Assembly (NCBI GenBank): GCA_050329415.1
Contig: JBHJOS010000059.1
Location: 1 to 40,800 of the forward strand
Length of the DNA stretch: 40,800 bases
Reading direction: 5' to 3'
Source: JANNOG01 sp050329415
GTDB taxonomy: Bacteria > Actinomycetota > Actinomycetes > Actinomycetales > JBBAYJ01
Position numbers and translations under genes: made by a program. Under the pieces are notes generated by a model that saw only the letters and a program-made list of their open reading frames with translations, made no database searches and was not told the origin of the DNA. This document shows, one piece after another, positions 32,496 to 40,800 of this stretch. Numbering within the stretch: the stretch's first letter is position 1; every line of letters begins with the position of its first letter.

Positions 32496-33776
32496 ATGAG
32501 TGCGGCAGTCCGCCGTCGCAGCCTGCTCGCCGTGCTGTCGTCGACGGGCGGCCTCGGGCTGGCGTACGGGATCGGCTACACGCTGACGTCGCTGCGCTTC
32601 GAGGCGTGGGGCCAGCCCGGCTGGCTGGTCGGCCTGGCCGGCGCCGCCCCGGCCCTGGCGGTGCTGCTGCTCGTGCCGTTCGGCCCGGCGGTCGCCGCCC
32701 GGCTCGGTGCGGCCCCGGCGATGCTCGCCGGTGCGGCTCTCCTGGCCGCCACCTTCGCCCTGATGCCCGTGCTGGACAGCCCGCAGTGGTGGCTGGTGCT
32801 GCGGGTGCTCTCGGGCGCCGGGCTGGCCCTGCCCTGGCTGGTCGGCGAGACGTGGATCAACACGGTGTCGGACGACCGCTGGCGCGGCCGGGTGCTCGCG
32901 GCCTACACCGTCCTGCTGTTCGGCGGCTGGGCGCTCGGCGCGCAGCTCGTCGGCCGACTCGGGGTCGACGGGTGGTCCGCCTACGCCGCGGGGGTCGCCG
33001 CCATGGCGCTGTGCGCGCTGCCGCTCGTGCTCGGCAGGCGGCTGGCGCCCGCGCTGCACCGCGGTGGCCGGTTCCGGCTGAGGTCCGCGATCGGGCTGGC
33101 GCCGGTGGCGATGGCCGCGGCACTGATCGGCGGGGTGGCCGAGTTCGGCTACATCTCGCTCGTCCCCAGCTACGCCCTGGCGACCGGGCTGGCCGAGGCG
33201 CGGGCCGTCCACGTGCTGACGGCGTTGATCCTCGGAGGCGTCGTGCTGCAGGCCGTCGTCGGCCTGCTGGCCGACCGCCTGGACCGGGTGCGCCTCCTGG
33301 CCGGTCTCGGCGTGGCCCTGTCGATGGGCGTGCTGGGACTGGCGGTGACCGCCGGCTCCTTCCCCGCGAGCCTCGTGGCCGCGTTCCTCCTGGGCGGGGT
33401 GGCCACCGGGTTCTACTCAGTCGGCCTCGCCGTGCTGGGCAGCGGGGTGCCCGTCGCCTCGCTGGCGGCCGCCAACGCCGCCTACCTCATGTCCTACGAG
33501 GCCGGCGCCGTCGTGGGACCGCTCGTCGGGGGTGCGGCGCTGGACGCCTGGCGGCCCCACGGCCTCGCGGTGGTCATGGCCGCGGCGGGGCTGGCGTTCG
33601 CCGCAGTGATGGTGGGTGCACGGCGCCGCGACGTATCCTCGACGTCGGCCGCCGGACCCAGCGCCTCGGATGATCTCATCGGGTCGGCCGCGGACAGCCG
33701 TCCCGGAGACGCTGAGGCGGAGCTCGTCGAGGCTGCCGTCAGGCCGGGCGGGCGCGTCGTGGGGCCGCCGCGGTAG
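32496..33776 (+). CDS. MFS transporter
   Basis: This 426-residue membrane protein starts at an ATG with GGAGG four bases upstream. Twelve hydrophobic helices can be counted, with an Arg-rich cytoplasmic centre (about 180-190) dividing the two halves. It carries Gly-Glu-Thr-Trp-Ile-Asn after the fifth helix and Leu-Ala-Asp-Arg-Leu-Asp-Arg in the loop of the second half, similar to YcaD/DHA-type exporters. A hydrophilic C-terminal tail of ~45 residues follows. Regulation by the divergent TetR protein is likely through the tandem operators. The substrate is unknown; an efflux or small-acid export role is typical for this arrangement. Confidence 0.9.
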   Translation: MSAAVRRRSLLAVLSSTGGLGLAYGIGYTLTSLRFEAWGQPGWLVGLAGAAPALAVLLLVPFGPAVAARLGAAPAMLAGAALLAATFALMPVLDSPQWWLVLRVLSGAGLALPWLVGETWINTVSDDRWRGRVLAAYTVLLFGGWALGAQLVGRLGVDGWSAYAAGVAAMALCALPLVLGRRLAPALHRGGRFRLRSAIGLAPVAMAAALIGGVAEFGYISLVPSYALATGLAEARAVHVLTALILGGVVLQAVVGLLADRLDRVRLLAGLGVALSMGVLGLAVTAGSFPASLVAAFLLGGVATGFYSVGLAVLGSGVPVASLAAANAAYLMSYEAGAVVGPLVGGAALDAWRPHGLAVVMAAAGLAFAAVMVGARRRDVSSTSAAGPSASDDLIGSAADSRPGDAEAELVEAAVRPGGRVVGPPR

Positions 33777-33785
33777 GACGGGACC

Positions 33786-34475
33786 ATGACGACTCCCCCA
33801 CCGGCGGACGGCCTGAACAGCTGGGACACCGTGGACTCGTACCTGTCCGGGCGGCTGCTCGCGCCGGACCCTGCGCGGGAGGAGGCGGTGCGTGCCGCCG
33901 AGGCGGCGGGGCTGCCGGACATCCAGGTGTCGCCGCTGCAGGGCGCCCTGCTGCACATCCTCGCGCGCTCGAGCCGCGCCCGGCGGGTCCTGGAGATCGG
34001 CACGCTCGGCGGCTACAGCACCCTGTGGCTGGCACGCGCCCTGCCGCCGGACGGGCTCGTGGTGACCCTGGAGGTGAACCCCCACCACGCCGACACCGCC
34101 AGGGCCACGCTGGAGGCGGCCGGACTCGGCGATGTCGTCGAGGTCCGCGTCGGCGCCGCGCTCGCAGGGCTCGCCACGCTGGAGGCGGAGCGAGCCGACC
34201 CGTTCGACCTCGTGTTCGTCGATGCGGACAAGCAGGAGAACCCGCGATACCTCGAGCACGCCCTGCGCCTCACGCGGCCCGGCAGCCTCATCGTCGTCGA
34301 CAACGTCGTCCGTGACGGCGCCGTCGCGGACGGCTCGAGCACGGACCCCGCCGTGATCGGGACGCGAGCCATGATCGACGCGGTGGCTGCGGAGCCACGG
34401 CTGACGGCGACCGCGGTGCAGACCGTCGGAGTCAAGGGCTACGACGGTCTGCTGATCGCCCTGGTCACCGGCTGA
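33786..34475 (+). CDS. O-methyltransferase family 3, SAM-dependent
   Basis: This 229-residue protein shows the class I methyltransferase fold of the catechol/caffeoyl-CoA O-methyltransferase family. Val-Leu-Glu-Ile-Gly-Thr-Leu-Gly-Gly-Tyr-Ser-Thr is SAM motif I near residue 67. Val-Phe-Val-Asp-Ala-Asp-Lys holds the metal-binding Asp, and Val-Val-Asp-Asn-Val-Val-Arg-Asp-Gly gives the remaining metal ligands. It lies nine bases after the MFS stop and may be cotranscribed with it. Its TGA directly abuts the metG stop on the other strand. The acceptor is unknown. Confidence 0.93.
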   Translation: MTTPPPADGLNSWDTVDSYLSGRLLAPDPAREEAVRAAEAAGLPDIQVSPLQGALLHILARSSRARRVLEIGTLGGYSTLWLARALPPDGLVVTLEVNPHHADTARATLEAAGLGDVVEVRVGAALAGLATLEAERADPFDLVFVDADKQENPRYLEHALRLTRPGSLIVVDNVVRDGAVADGSSTDPAVIGTRAMIDAVAAEPRLTATAVQTVGVKGYDGLLIALVTG

Positions 34476-36281
34476 TCACACCTCCGCGCGCATCCGCTCG
34501 AGCTCGACGGCGACGACCGAGTCGTCGAGCTTGGTGAACACGGGCGTCGGCTTCGCGACAGGCGTCCCCGGCACGACCGGCACCCGCTGCCAGGTCGCCC
34601 GTGCCCCCGAGTAGTCGCCCATCAGCACCGGGTACCCGTGCCCGCCGTCCAGGTCGTCGACCTCCCGGATCTCCGGCAGCGGCGCCGACGCCCCCTCAGC
34701 CCCGGCCCCGAAGCCGCCGAAGGCCGCGTCGACGGCCGCCGTCGAGTGTGGCAGGAAGGGGGCGAGCAGCGTCCGGCAGTCGCTCACCGCCTGGGTGGCG
34801 ACGTGGAGGATCGCCCGCATCCGGTCCGGGTCGGACCGGGTGAGCTTGAACGGCGCCTGCTCGGAGATGTAGGCGTTGACCGCGGACACCGCGCGCATGG
34901 CCTCGCCGACCGCCTGCTTCTGCCGGTGGGTGCGCAGCAGCTCGCCCACCGTGCCGAACGCCTTCCCGGTGGCGGCCAGCAAGGCGAGGTCGACGTCGAG
35001 CATCTCCCCCGCCGCGGGGATCGACCCGACGTTGCGGTGGACCAGCGTCGCGGTCCGGTTGACGAGGTTGCCCCAGCCCGCGACGAGCTCGGTGTTGGTT
35101 CGGCGGACGAACTCCGCCCACGTGAAGTCGGCGTCCGCGGTCTCGGGCCCGGCGACCGCGATGTAGTACCGCAGGGCGTCCGGCTGGTAGCGCGCGAGCA
35201 TGTCGCGGACGTAGATGACGACACCCCGCGACGACGAGAACTGCCGGCCCTCCATCGTGAGGAACTCGCTCGACACCACCTCGGTCGGCAGGTTCAGGTC
35301 GCCGTACGCCCCCGGTTCACCGCCGCGGGACCCGCGCCCGGCGTAACCCAGCAGCTCCGCGGGCCAGATCTGGGCGTGGAACGTGATGTTGTCCTTGCCC
35401 ATGAAGTAGTACGACAGCGCCTCGGGGTCGTTCCACCACGCCCGCCAGGCGTCAGGGTCCCCGGTGCGCCGGGCCCACTCGACAGAGGCCGACAGGTAGC
35501 CGATGACGGCGTCGAACCAGACGTAGAGCCGCTTCGCGGGGTTCTCCTGCCAGCCGGGCAGCGGGACCGGGATGCCCCAGTCGATGTCGCGCGTCATGGC
35601 CCGCGGGCGGACGTCGTCGAGCAGGTTGAGCGCGAACTTCAGGACGTTGGGCCGCCAGTCCGTCCGCGCCTGCAACCAGGTTCCCAGCGTGTCTGCCAAC
35701 GCCGGCAGGTCGAGGAAGAAGTGCTCGGTCTCGACGAACTGCGGCGTCTCGCCGTTGATGCGCGAGCGCGGCCCGATGAGCTCGGTCGGGTCGAGCTGGT
35801 TGCCGCAGTTGTCGCACTGGTCGCCCCGCGCGGCTCCGTACCCGCAGATCGGGCAGGTCCCCTCGATGTAGCGGTCCGGCAGGGTCCGACCGGTCGACGG
35901 TGAGATGGCACCCTTGGTCGTCCGCTCGACCAGGTACCCGTTGCGGTGCAGGACCCGGAACAGCTCCTGGGCCACGGCGTAGTGGTTGCGGGTCGTGGTC
36001 CGGGTGAACAGGTCGTACGACAGGCCGAGCCGGTGCAGGTCCTCGACGATGACGCGGTTGTACCGGTCGGCGAGGACCCGGGGACTCACGCCCTCCCGCT
36101 CGGCCTGGACGAGGATCGGGGTCCCGTGCTCGTCCGTGCCGCTGACCATGAGCACGTCGTGGCCCGCCATCCGCATGTACCGGCTGAACACGTCCGAGGG
36201 CACCCCGAACCCGGCGACGTGGCCGATGTGGCGGGGGCCGTTGGCGTAGGGCCAGGCAACGGCGGACAGCACGTGGGCCAT
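34476..36281 (-). CDS. metG: Methionyl-tRNA synthetase
   Basis: This 601-residue class I synthetase charges tRNA-Met. It has the ATP site His-Ile-Gly-His (18-21), a four-cysteine zinc knuckle (143, 146, 156, 159), the catalytic-domain Trp-Phe-Asp-Ala-Val-Ile-Gly-Tyr stretch, and Gln-Phe-Ser-Ser-Ser-Arg (347-352) where many homologues have Lys-Met-Ser-Lys-Ser. I recall similar FSxSR variants from other actinobacteria, so it is probably functional. There is no C-terminal tRNA-binding (Trbp111) domain. TAGGGT eight bases before the ATG could drive a nearly leaderless transcript. In M. tuberculosis the equivalent lies directly next to tatD; here a five-gene cassette intervenes. Confidence 0.97.
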   Translation of the reverse strand: MAHVLSAVAWPYANGPRHIGHVAGFGVPSDVFSRYMRMAGHDVLMVSGTDEHGTPILVQAEREGVSPRVLADRYNRVIVEDLHRLGLSYDLFTRTTTRNHYAVAQELFRVLHRNGYLVERTTKGAISPSTGRTLPDRYIEGTCPICGYGAARGDQCDNCGNQLDPTELIGPRSRINGETPQFVETEHFFLDLPALADTLGTWLQARTDWRPNVLKFALNLLDDVRPRAMTRDIDWGIPVPLPGWQENPAKRLYVWFDAVIGYLSASVEWARRTGDPDAWRAWWNDPEALSYYFMGKDNITFHAQIWPAELLGYAGRGSRGGEPGAYGDLNLPTEVVSSEFLTMEGRQFSSSRGVVIYVRDMLARYQPDALRYYIAVAGPETADADFTWAEFVRRTNTELVAGWGNLVNRTATLVHRNVGSIPAAGEMLDVDLALLAATGKAFGTVGELLRTHRQKQAVGEAMRAVSAVNAYISEQAPFKLTRSDPDRMRAILHVATQAVSDCRTLLAPFLPHSTAAVDAAFGGFGAGAEGASAPLPEIREVDDLDGGHGYPVLMGDYSGARATWQRVPVVPGTPVAKPTPVFTKLDDSVVAVELERMRAEV

Positions 36282-36339
36282 GGGAGGTCACCCTACGGAT
36301 CGCGGGCACCGCCACGGCGTCCGACTGGGCGCGGGACGG

Positions 36340-37227
36340 TCAGGACGCCGGATCCTCGCCGAGCTCGGCGAGAGTGAGGGCCGCCCGCACCGCACCCGCA
36401 CCCGCCCCCTCGACGAGGCGACGGGCGGTCGTGTCGAGCGACTCGGGGCTGGCCGCCGGGAAGCGTGCCGCGAGGACGTCCACGACGTCGGCCAGTCGGG
36501 CCTCCGACGAGCCCTCGGCCCGCCCCTCGACACGTCCTTGAGTACGGCCCTCGGCACGTCCTTCGGCACGGCCCTCGGCGAGGAGCCCACGTCCCCAGTC
36601 AGTGCGACGCAGCTCGTCCAGGACATCGGTCATGTGATCCCTCCTCAGCTGCTCCATGATGGCATCGCTGCTCGCCGGGTCCAGGCTCACGGCAAGCGCC
36701 ATCATCGCCACCCTGAGGCCGCGTTCCTTGACGTCCCCCACGAGGCGGACCAGCGGCTACACCGCGTCCACCCCGCCGTTGATCATCGCGAACGGAGCCA
36801 GGCCCGGGCTGGCCAGCAGATCGCCGACGGGAATCGACGGGATGTGCACGAGCGCGGCGGAGTTCGAGAGCTCGCCCATCCGGAACCGGGTGTCCATCGG
36901 CTGCTGGCCCGTCACCTGGACGACGACCTGGACCAGATCGCGCATGCGCACGCGGTGGTCAGGGACCTCGACGATGCGGGCCGCGTAGGCCAGCATCCGC
37001 CTGCCCATCTCAGGGTCGGGCTGCTGCTGGATCTCGACGTGGACGACTCGGGACCCGTCGGCCGTGGCGAAGACCAGATCAGCCTGTCGGGCGGTTGCCG
37101 GCAGGTCGACCGGCCCGGCAACGAGAGTGCGGGCGTCCACCCGCACCCCCGCCTGGCGCAGGGTCTCCGCGAGGCCGGCCGTGATGACCAGCTTCGAGTA
37201 GAGGTCCCATCTCGTCTGGGTTGCCAC
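36340..37227 (-). pseudogene. Rpn-type PD-(D/E)XK nuclease gene split by an in-frame amber codon
   Basis: Two open stretches in the same frame (36757-37227 and 36340-36741) are separated only by one TAG at 36757-36759. The first part (156 residues, starting Ala-Thr-Gln-Thr-Arg-Trp) keeps the nuclease motif Ala-Asp-Leu-Val-Phe and Val-Glu-Ile-Gln-Gln. The second part carries the C-terminal helical region with an Ala-Glu-Gly-Arg repeat run, typical of Rpn/transposase-31-like proteins. A single C-to-T change from CAG would produce the stop (Asp-Ala-Val-stop-Pro-Leu-Val). Full length would be about 295 residues, close to normal. It is either a recent pseudogene, a read-through gene, or now encodes a truncated nuclease domain. 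These proteins are reported to promote recombination. Confidence 0.8.
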
Positions 37228-37343
37228 TGCCCCTCCCGTCTCGCGTTGCCCGCAGGGTGCGGACCGGGACGGAACGGTACGAGAGGGGACGGACCGGCGG
37301 CGGCGCCCCGCGTCGCCCCTGTGGACAGACGACCGTCGGCCGG

Positions 37344-39467
37344 TCAGGGAGCGGTGGACACCGCCTCCGGAGCCCCCACCGGATCACCGGCACCGGCACC
37401 GGCACCGGCACCGGCACCGGTCGAGGTCCGCGGGTCGACCCGCGCCGGCCACCAGAACCGCTCCCGGAGCAGGAAGGCCAGGGACGGCACGACGAGCGTG
37501 CGGACCACGAGGGTGTCGAGCAGCACCCCGACACACACGATGACGCCGATCTGGGTGAGCGTGATCAGCGGCAGCACGCCGAGCACCGCGAACACCGCCG
37601 CCAGCAGCACCCCTGCGCTCGTGATGACGCCGCCCGTCACCCGCAGGGCGGTCAGCATGCCGGGGCCGGTGCCCGCCGTCGCGGCCTCCTCCCGGGCCCG
37701 CGTGGTGAGGAAGATCGAGTAGTCGACGCCGAGGGCCACGAGGAACACGAAGGACAGCAGCAGCACCGGGGCGTCGAGGGCCGGGTAGTCGAAGACCCCC
37801 TGGAACAGCAGCCAGCTCGCGCCCAGGCTCGCGAAATAGGACGCGACCACGGTGACGAGGAGCAGCGCCGACGCGACGAGCGCCCGCAGCAGGACGACGA
37901 GAACGGCACCGACCAGGACGAGGATGAGCGGCACGACCACGACCCGGTCCCGGGCCTGGGCATCGGCGAGGTCGAGGCGTTCGCCGAGCGGCCCGCCGAC
38001 CACGGTGGCGTCGCCGCCGACGGCAGCGGCCGTCTCGCGCACCTCGCGCAGGACGTCGAACGACTCCTCCGAGCCCGGCTCAGCGGCGACCACCACGTCG
38101 ACCCGGGCCACCGCGTCCCCGGCCTCGCCGACCTCGGCGCTCACGACGCCCTCGACGTCCGCGAGCGCAACGGCCACCTCCGGCGCCGCCGCCGGCGTCG
38201 TGAGGACCTCGGCCGGCTCGGTGGCGCCCGCCGGGAAGGCCGAGGCCAGGGTCTCGGCGGCCGACACTGCCTCGGGCGTCTCCCGGAACTGCTCGTTCTG
38301 CGACAGCCCGGTCTGGATGCCGAGCGCCGGGGCCGCGAGGGCGACCAGTGCCAGCAGCCCGCCCCCCGCCACCAGGGCCGGCCGGCGGGCGGCGACCGAG
38401 CCGACCCGGCCCCACAGCGCGCCCTCCCGGCCGGTGCTGCCGTACCGCGGCACGAACGGCCAGAACGCCACCCGGCCGAACAGCACCAGCGCACACGGCA
38501 GCACGACCAGCCCCGTGATCATGGCGACGATGATGCCGATCATGCTGCCGAGCCCCAGGGCCTGGAAGCCTTCGGTCTGCGCCAGCAGGAGCGCCGCCAC
38601 CGCCAGGACCACCGTGCCGCCGCTGGCGAGGATCGCGGCGCCGGCCCGGCGGACCGCCTCGCGCATGGCGTCGGCGGGGCGCTCGGTCACCCGTAGCTGC
38701 TCGCGGTAGCGGGCGATCAGCAGCAGGGCATAGTTCGTGGCCGCGCCGAACACGAGGATGCTGACGATGCCCGGGGTCGAGCCGTCGTCGGCCAGACCCG
38801 CACCGGGCAGGACGATGTCGAGCAGGCGCAGCACCGTCTGCTCGGCCGCCGCCACGACGACGAGCGGGACCACCACGAGGATCGGGCTGCGGTAGGTGAC
38901 GAGCAGCAGCACCGCCACGACGGCCGCGGTGACGAGCAGCAGGGTGACGTCGGCGCCGTCGAACACCGCCGACAGGTCGGCGGCGAAGGCCGGGCCGCCC
39001 GTCACCTCGGCCCGCAGGCCGGAGGGCAGGTCGTCCAATCCCGCCCGCACCTCGGCGACGAGCTCGGTGGTGGCCTCCGGGTCGTTCCCGTCGTCCGTCA
39101 GCGGCAGCGGGAGCAGGGCCACGGTGCCGTCGGGCGCCGGCTGCGGCGGCGGGACCGTGCCGCCGACCGCGAGGTCGGCCAGGACGGCGGTGGCGTCCGC
39201 AGCGGCGGCGAGGTCGGCCTCGGTCAGCGCGGCGCCGTCCTCGCGGCTGATCACGACCAGGGCGGTGTCGACGTCGACCGACGGCAGCTGCGCTTCCAGA
39301 CGCTCAGCGCGGACGGACTCGTAGGAGTCGGACAGGCCGGTGCCGCTGCGCGGCTCGGCGGGATCGGGGGTGGGCAGGAGCAGGACGACGACGACCGCGG
39401 CGAGGGCGGCGACGACGACGACCGCGGCGAGCCGGAGGCTGCCGGCCAGGGAGCTGAGTGCCGTCAA
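37344..39467 (-). CDS. MMPL family transporter (RND superfamily)
   Basis: This 707-residue membrane protein begins at a TTG with GAGGAG about eight bases upstream; no ATG or GTG start fits as well. The pattern is two repeats of one helix, a large extracellular loop and a five-helix cluster. The second cluster has Val-Ala-Leu-Gly-Val-Asp-Tyr-Ser-Ile-Phe, the MMPL proton-relay motif, and the first has Ala-Thr-Asn-Tyr-Ala-Leu. MMPL proteins export lipids or siderophores, or act in drug efflux. The last residues contain (Gly-Ala)5 from a hexanucleotide repeat. It diverges from a MarR gene, and a MarR-type palindrome lies upstream. Confidence 0.9.
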   Translation of the reverse strand: MTALSSLAGSLRLAAVVVVAALAAVVVVLLLPTPDPAEPRSGTGLSDSYESVRAERLEAQLPSVDVDTALVVISREDGAALTEADLAAAADATAVLADLAVGGTVPPPQPAPDGTVALLPLPLTDDGNDPEATTELVAEVRAGLDDLPSGLRAEVTGGPAFAADLSAVFDGADVTLLLVTAAVVAVLLLVTYRSPILVVVPLVVVAAAEQTVLRLLDIVLPGAGLADDGSTPGIVSILVFGAATNYALLLIARYREQLRVTERPADAMREAVRRAGAAILASGGTVVLAVAALLLAQTEGFQALGLGSMIGIIVAMITGLVVLPCALVLFGRVAFWPFVPRYGSTGREGALWGRVGSVAARRPALVAGGGLLALVALAAPALGIQTGLSQNEQFRETPEAVSAAETLASAFPAGATEPAEVLTTPAAAPEVAVALADVEGVVSAEVGEAGDAVARVDVVVAAEPGSEESFDVLREVRETAAAVGGDATVVGGPLGERLDLADAQARDRVVVVPLILVLVGAVLVVLLRALVASALLLVTVVASYFASLGASWLLFQGVFDYPALDAPVLLLSFVFLVALGVDYSIFLTTRAREEAATAGTGPGMLTALRVTGGVITSAGVLLAAVFAVLGVLPLITLTQIGVIVCVGVLLDTLVVRTLVVPSLAFLLRERFWWPARVDPRTSTGAGAGAGAGAGDPVGAPEAVSTAP
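37386..37420. repeat. ACCGGC hexanucleotide tandem repeat
   Basis: Almost six copies of ACCGGC lie in the 3' end of the MMPL gene, coding for alternating Gly and Ala. Length changes would not shift the frame. Confidence 0.9.
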
Positions 39468-39553
39468 CGGAGATCTCCTCGGGATGGGGCCCGCCCGGGC
39501 GGCCGGCCTCACCCGTTCCTTCGGGCGGAGACCACCGTGCGGATGCAATGTCC

Positions 39554-39566
39554 CTAGATAATCTAG
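39554..39566. promoter_or_regulatory. MarR-type palindromic operator
   Basis: CTAGAT-A-ATCTAG is a perfect 13-base palindrome in an otherwise very GC-rich region. It lies between the MMPL start and the divergent MarR gene and overlaps TAGATT/TTATCT hexamers that could serve as the -10 of the MMPL promoter. Its shape fits MarR dimer binding. Confidence 0.7.
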
Positions 39567-39651
39567 CGAACTGAGCCGCTCGGCGGCCAGCCGGCGGAAC
39601 AGCGTCCCCGGCCCTCAGCGGCTCCGGTGCGGCGTGCGTCACCATGAGGTC

Positions 39652-40145
39652 ATGGCACGCGGCGTGGGCGCCGGAGGGGAGCGGGACGACCCCACCGCGC
39701 CCGGCGACGGCGTGCACGCGCCGGCCGCCCGCCTGCAGGCCGTCCTCCGGCTGGCGGCGCTGGCCCGCCCGGCGCTGGCGGACCGCCTCGGCATCTCGCT
39801 CAACGAGGTCTGGGCCGTCGAGCACCTGATGGCCGAACCGATGGGTCCCGTCGAGCTGTCACGGCGCCTCGACATCACGTCGGCTTCCGCGACGTGCTGG
39901 CCAGGCGCCTGGAAGCGACCGGGCACGTGACGCGGGAACCCCACCCGGACGACCGGCGGCGGACGGTGCTCCGGCCGACCCCAGGGGCGGCGGCCTCGGT
40001 GCTGGCGGAGCTCGGCCCGTTCCTCGGCGAGGTGGAGGCGGCGACGGCCGGGCTGGACGACGCGCAGCGGGCGGTGGTCACGCAGTACCTGGGCCGGATC
40101 GAGGCCGCGCTGGAGCGGCTGCTTGACCGCAATCACCCGGAGTGA
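39652..40145 (+). pseudogene. MarR family regulator with a one-base frameshift
   Basis: Frame 1 from ATG 39652 encodes the first helices and the start of the winged helix (Pro-Val-Glu-Leu-Ser-Arg-Arg-Leu-Asp-Ile-Thr-Ser-Ala-Ser-Ala-Thr). A second frame from 39894 continues with Val-Leu-Ala-Arg-Arg-Leu-Glu-Ala-Thr-Gly-His-Val-Thr-Arg and the wing Asp-Asp-Arg-Arg. Joining the two needs one extra base near 39892-39896 (ACG-GTG-CTG in place of ACGTGCTG), so a single G has been lost or was misread. GAGGTC precedes the ATG. Repaired, it is ~164 residues, a normal MarR size. The divergent MMPL gene and the intact palindrome suggest that it once controlled that transporter. Confidence 0.82.
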
Positions 40146-40298
40146 CCTGGCCTGCGGGGTGGTGCGGGGCGAGTTGGGCCGCGGGTGAATCCTGCGGGGC
40201 CGCCCGGGCGTGCAGTTGAGGAGGAGCGCTCGTGCCCGGCGTCCCCCCATGCCGCCGGTCGCCCCTTTCCCGTTCCGCGCCAGAGGAGGAACCGGCCC

Positions 40299-40800
40299 GT
40301 GCAGTCCCCGAACGCCGCCGCGGCCCGCGACCGCGCGCTGCGCGCCGCCCGGCTGGTGTCCGGCTCCGTGGTGGCCGCCTCGGTCGCAGCCACCGGCGGC
40401 CTCACGGCCGTCGTCGCCGCCAGCCACACCACCGAAGACGGCACGGACGGCCTCTCGCGGCTGCTGGGCGGCGATCAGGTGGCCGCCGCCGGATCGGCGG
40501 CCGCCGAGGTCGCGCTCGCCGACCCCGACGCCGAGGTGGGCGAGCCGTCGGACGGCGGGGCGGCCACGCTCTCGGGCACGTCCGCGGCCGCCGCGTCGGC
40601 CGCCTCCGCGCAGAGCGCCCCGGTGGCGCCGATGGGGGCAGACGGCAGTCCGTCGACGGCCCCCGGTGCCGCGGTTCCCGACGCCCCGGCCTCGCCGGAG
40701 GAGCCCGCTCCGCTCCAACCCGCCCCGGCCCCCGTGGTCGCGGAGCCTGCCCCGGCGCCGGCCGACCCCCAGCCCGCACCCGCACCCGCACCCGCACCCG
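40299..40800 (+). CDS. Ala/Pro-rich membrane-anchored protein (3' end outside window)
   Basis: An open frame runs from the GTG at 40299 to the window end without a stop. GAGGAGGA lies about eight bases upstream, a strong ribosome site. After ~18 basic and Ala residues comes one hydrophobic segment (Leu-Val-Ser-Gly-Ser-Val-Val-Ala-Ala-Ser...; about 20-42), which could be a signal anchor. Ser/Ala/Asp-rich sequence follows, and then a long Pro-Ala repeat (from about 125) that ends the window in a repeated CCCGCA. I do not recognise the family. The low-complexity stalk suggests a surface or cell-envelope protein, but the functional part, if any, lies downstream. Confidence 0.7.
   Translation, partial: MQSPNAAAARDRALRAARLVSGSVVAASVAATGGLTAVVAASHTTEDGTDGLSRLLGGDQVAAAGSAAAEVALADPDAEVGEPSDGGAATLSGTSAAAASAASAQSAPVAPMGADGSPSTAPGAAVPDAPASPEEPAPLQPAPAPVVAEPAPAPADPQPAPAPAPAP

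Noticed and set aside
36516..36590. CRISPR-like repeats in the Rpn-type gene
   Set aside because: They are short in-frame Glu-Gly-Arg-Ala codon repeats inside a coding region, with no spacers.

Overview
The window is very GC-rich, densely packed, uses many GTG starts and carries a Mycobacterium-like core gene block, so it comes from a high-GC actinobacterium. I would guess the Geodermatophilales/Pseudonocardiales/Frankia neighbourhood, but the sequence alone does not fix the genus. I see no insertion sequence, prophage, CRISPR array or rRNA operon.

Region 1 (1-17525) is an exopolysaccharide or glycan locus. Three plus-strand genes at the left edge (end of a polysaccharide deacetylase, a GT4 and a GT2 glycosyltransferase) converge on a long leftward gene set. 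In transcription order that set is: a priming polyprenyl glycosylphosphotransferase, a WlbB-like hexapeptide N-acetyltransferase, a 1599-residue secreted protein with a dimethylformamidase-like head and four DUF4082 modules, a Gfo/Idh/MocA sugar oxidase, an NAD-dependent epimerase, a DegT aminotransferase, a NeuD-like acyltransferase, a Wzx-like flippase, a second DegT aminotransferase and a GT2. Many junctions overlap by 1-4 bases. Together they suggest synthesis of a nucleotide-activated amino or acetamido sugar, its assembly on a lipid carrier and its export. No Wzy polymerase or chain-length regulator is inside the window.

Region 2 (17526-20204) has a divergent pair, a small PqqD-like protein and an HprK-like kinase, whose partner is not visible. 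A structured intergenic stretch follows, then a secreted LAFTG surface protein with a sortase-type anchor.

Region 3 (20205-36281) is a conserved housekeeping block: pth, rplY, prs, glmU, tRNA-Gln, a TetR regulator, an ABC-F ATPase, ispE, rsmA, an rpfB-like resuscitation factor, tatD and metG. The order matches the M. tuberculosis pth-to-metS neighbourhood. A cassette sits between tatD and metG: a zinc-ribbon protein, a TetR/MFS divergent pair with two abutting palindromic operators, and an O-methyltransferase. rsmA appears to lack any ATG, GTG or TTG start.

Region 4 (36282-40800) shows gene decay and regulation. A Rpn-type nuclease gene is split by an in-frame amber codon. An MMPL transporter with a TTG start faces a MarR gene carrying a one-base frameshift; a perfect palindromic operator remains between them. 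The window ends inside an Ala/Pro-rich membrane-anchored protein.
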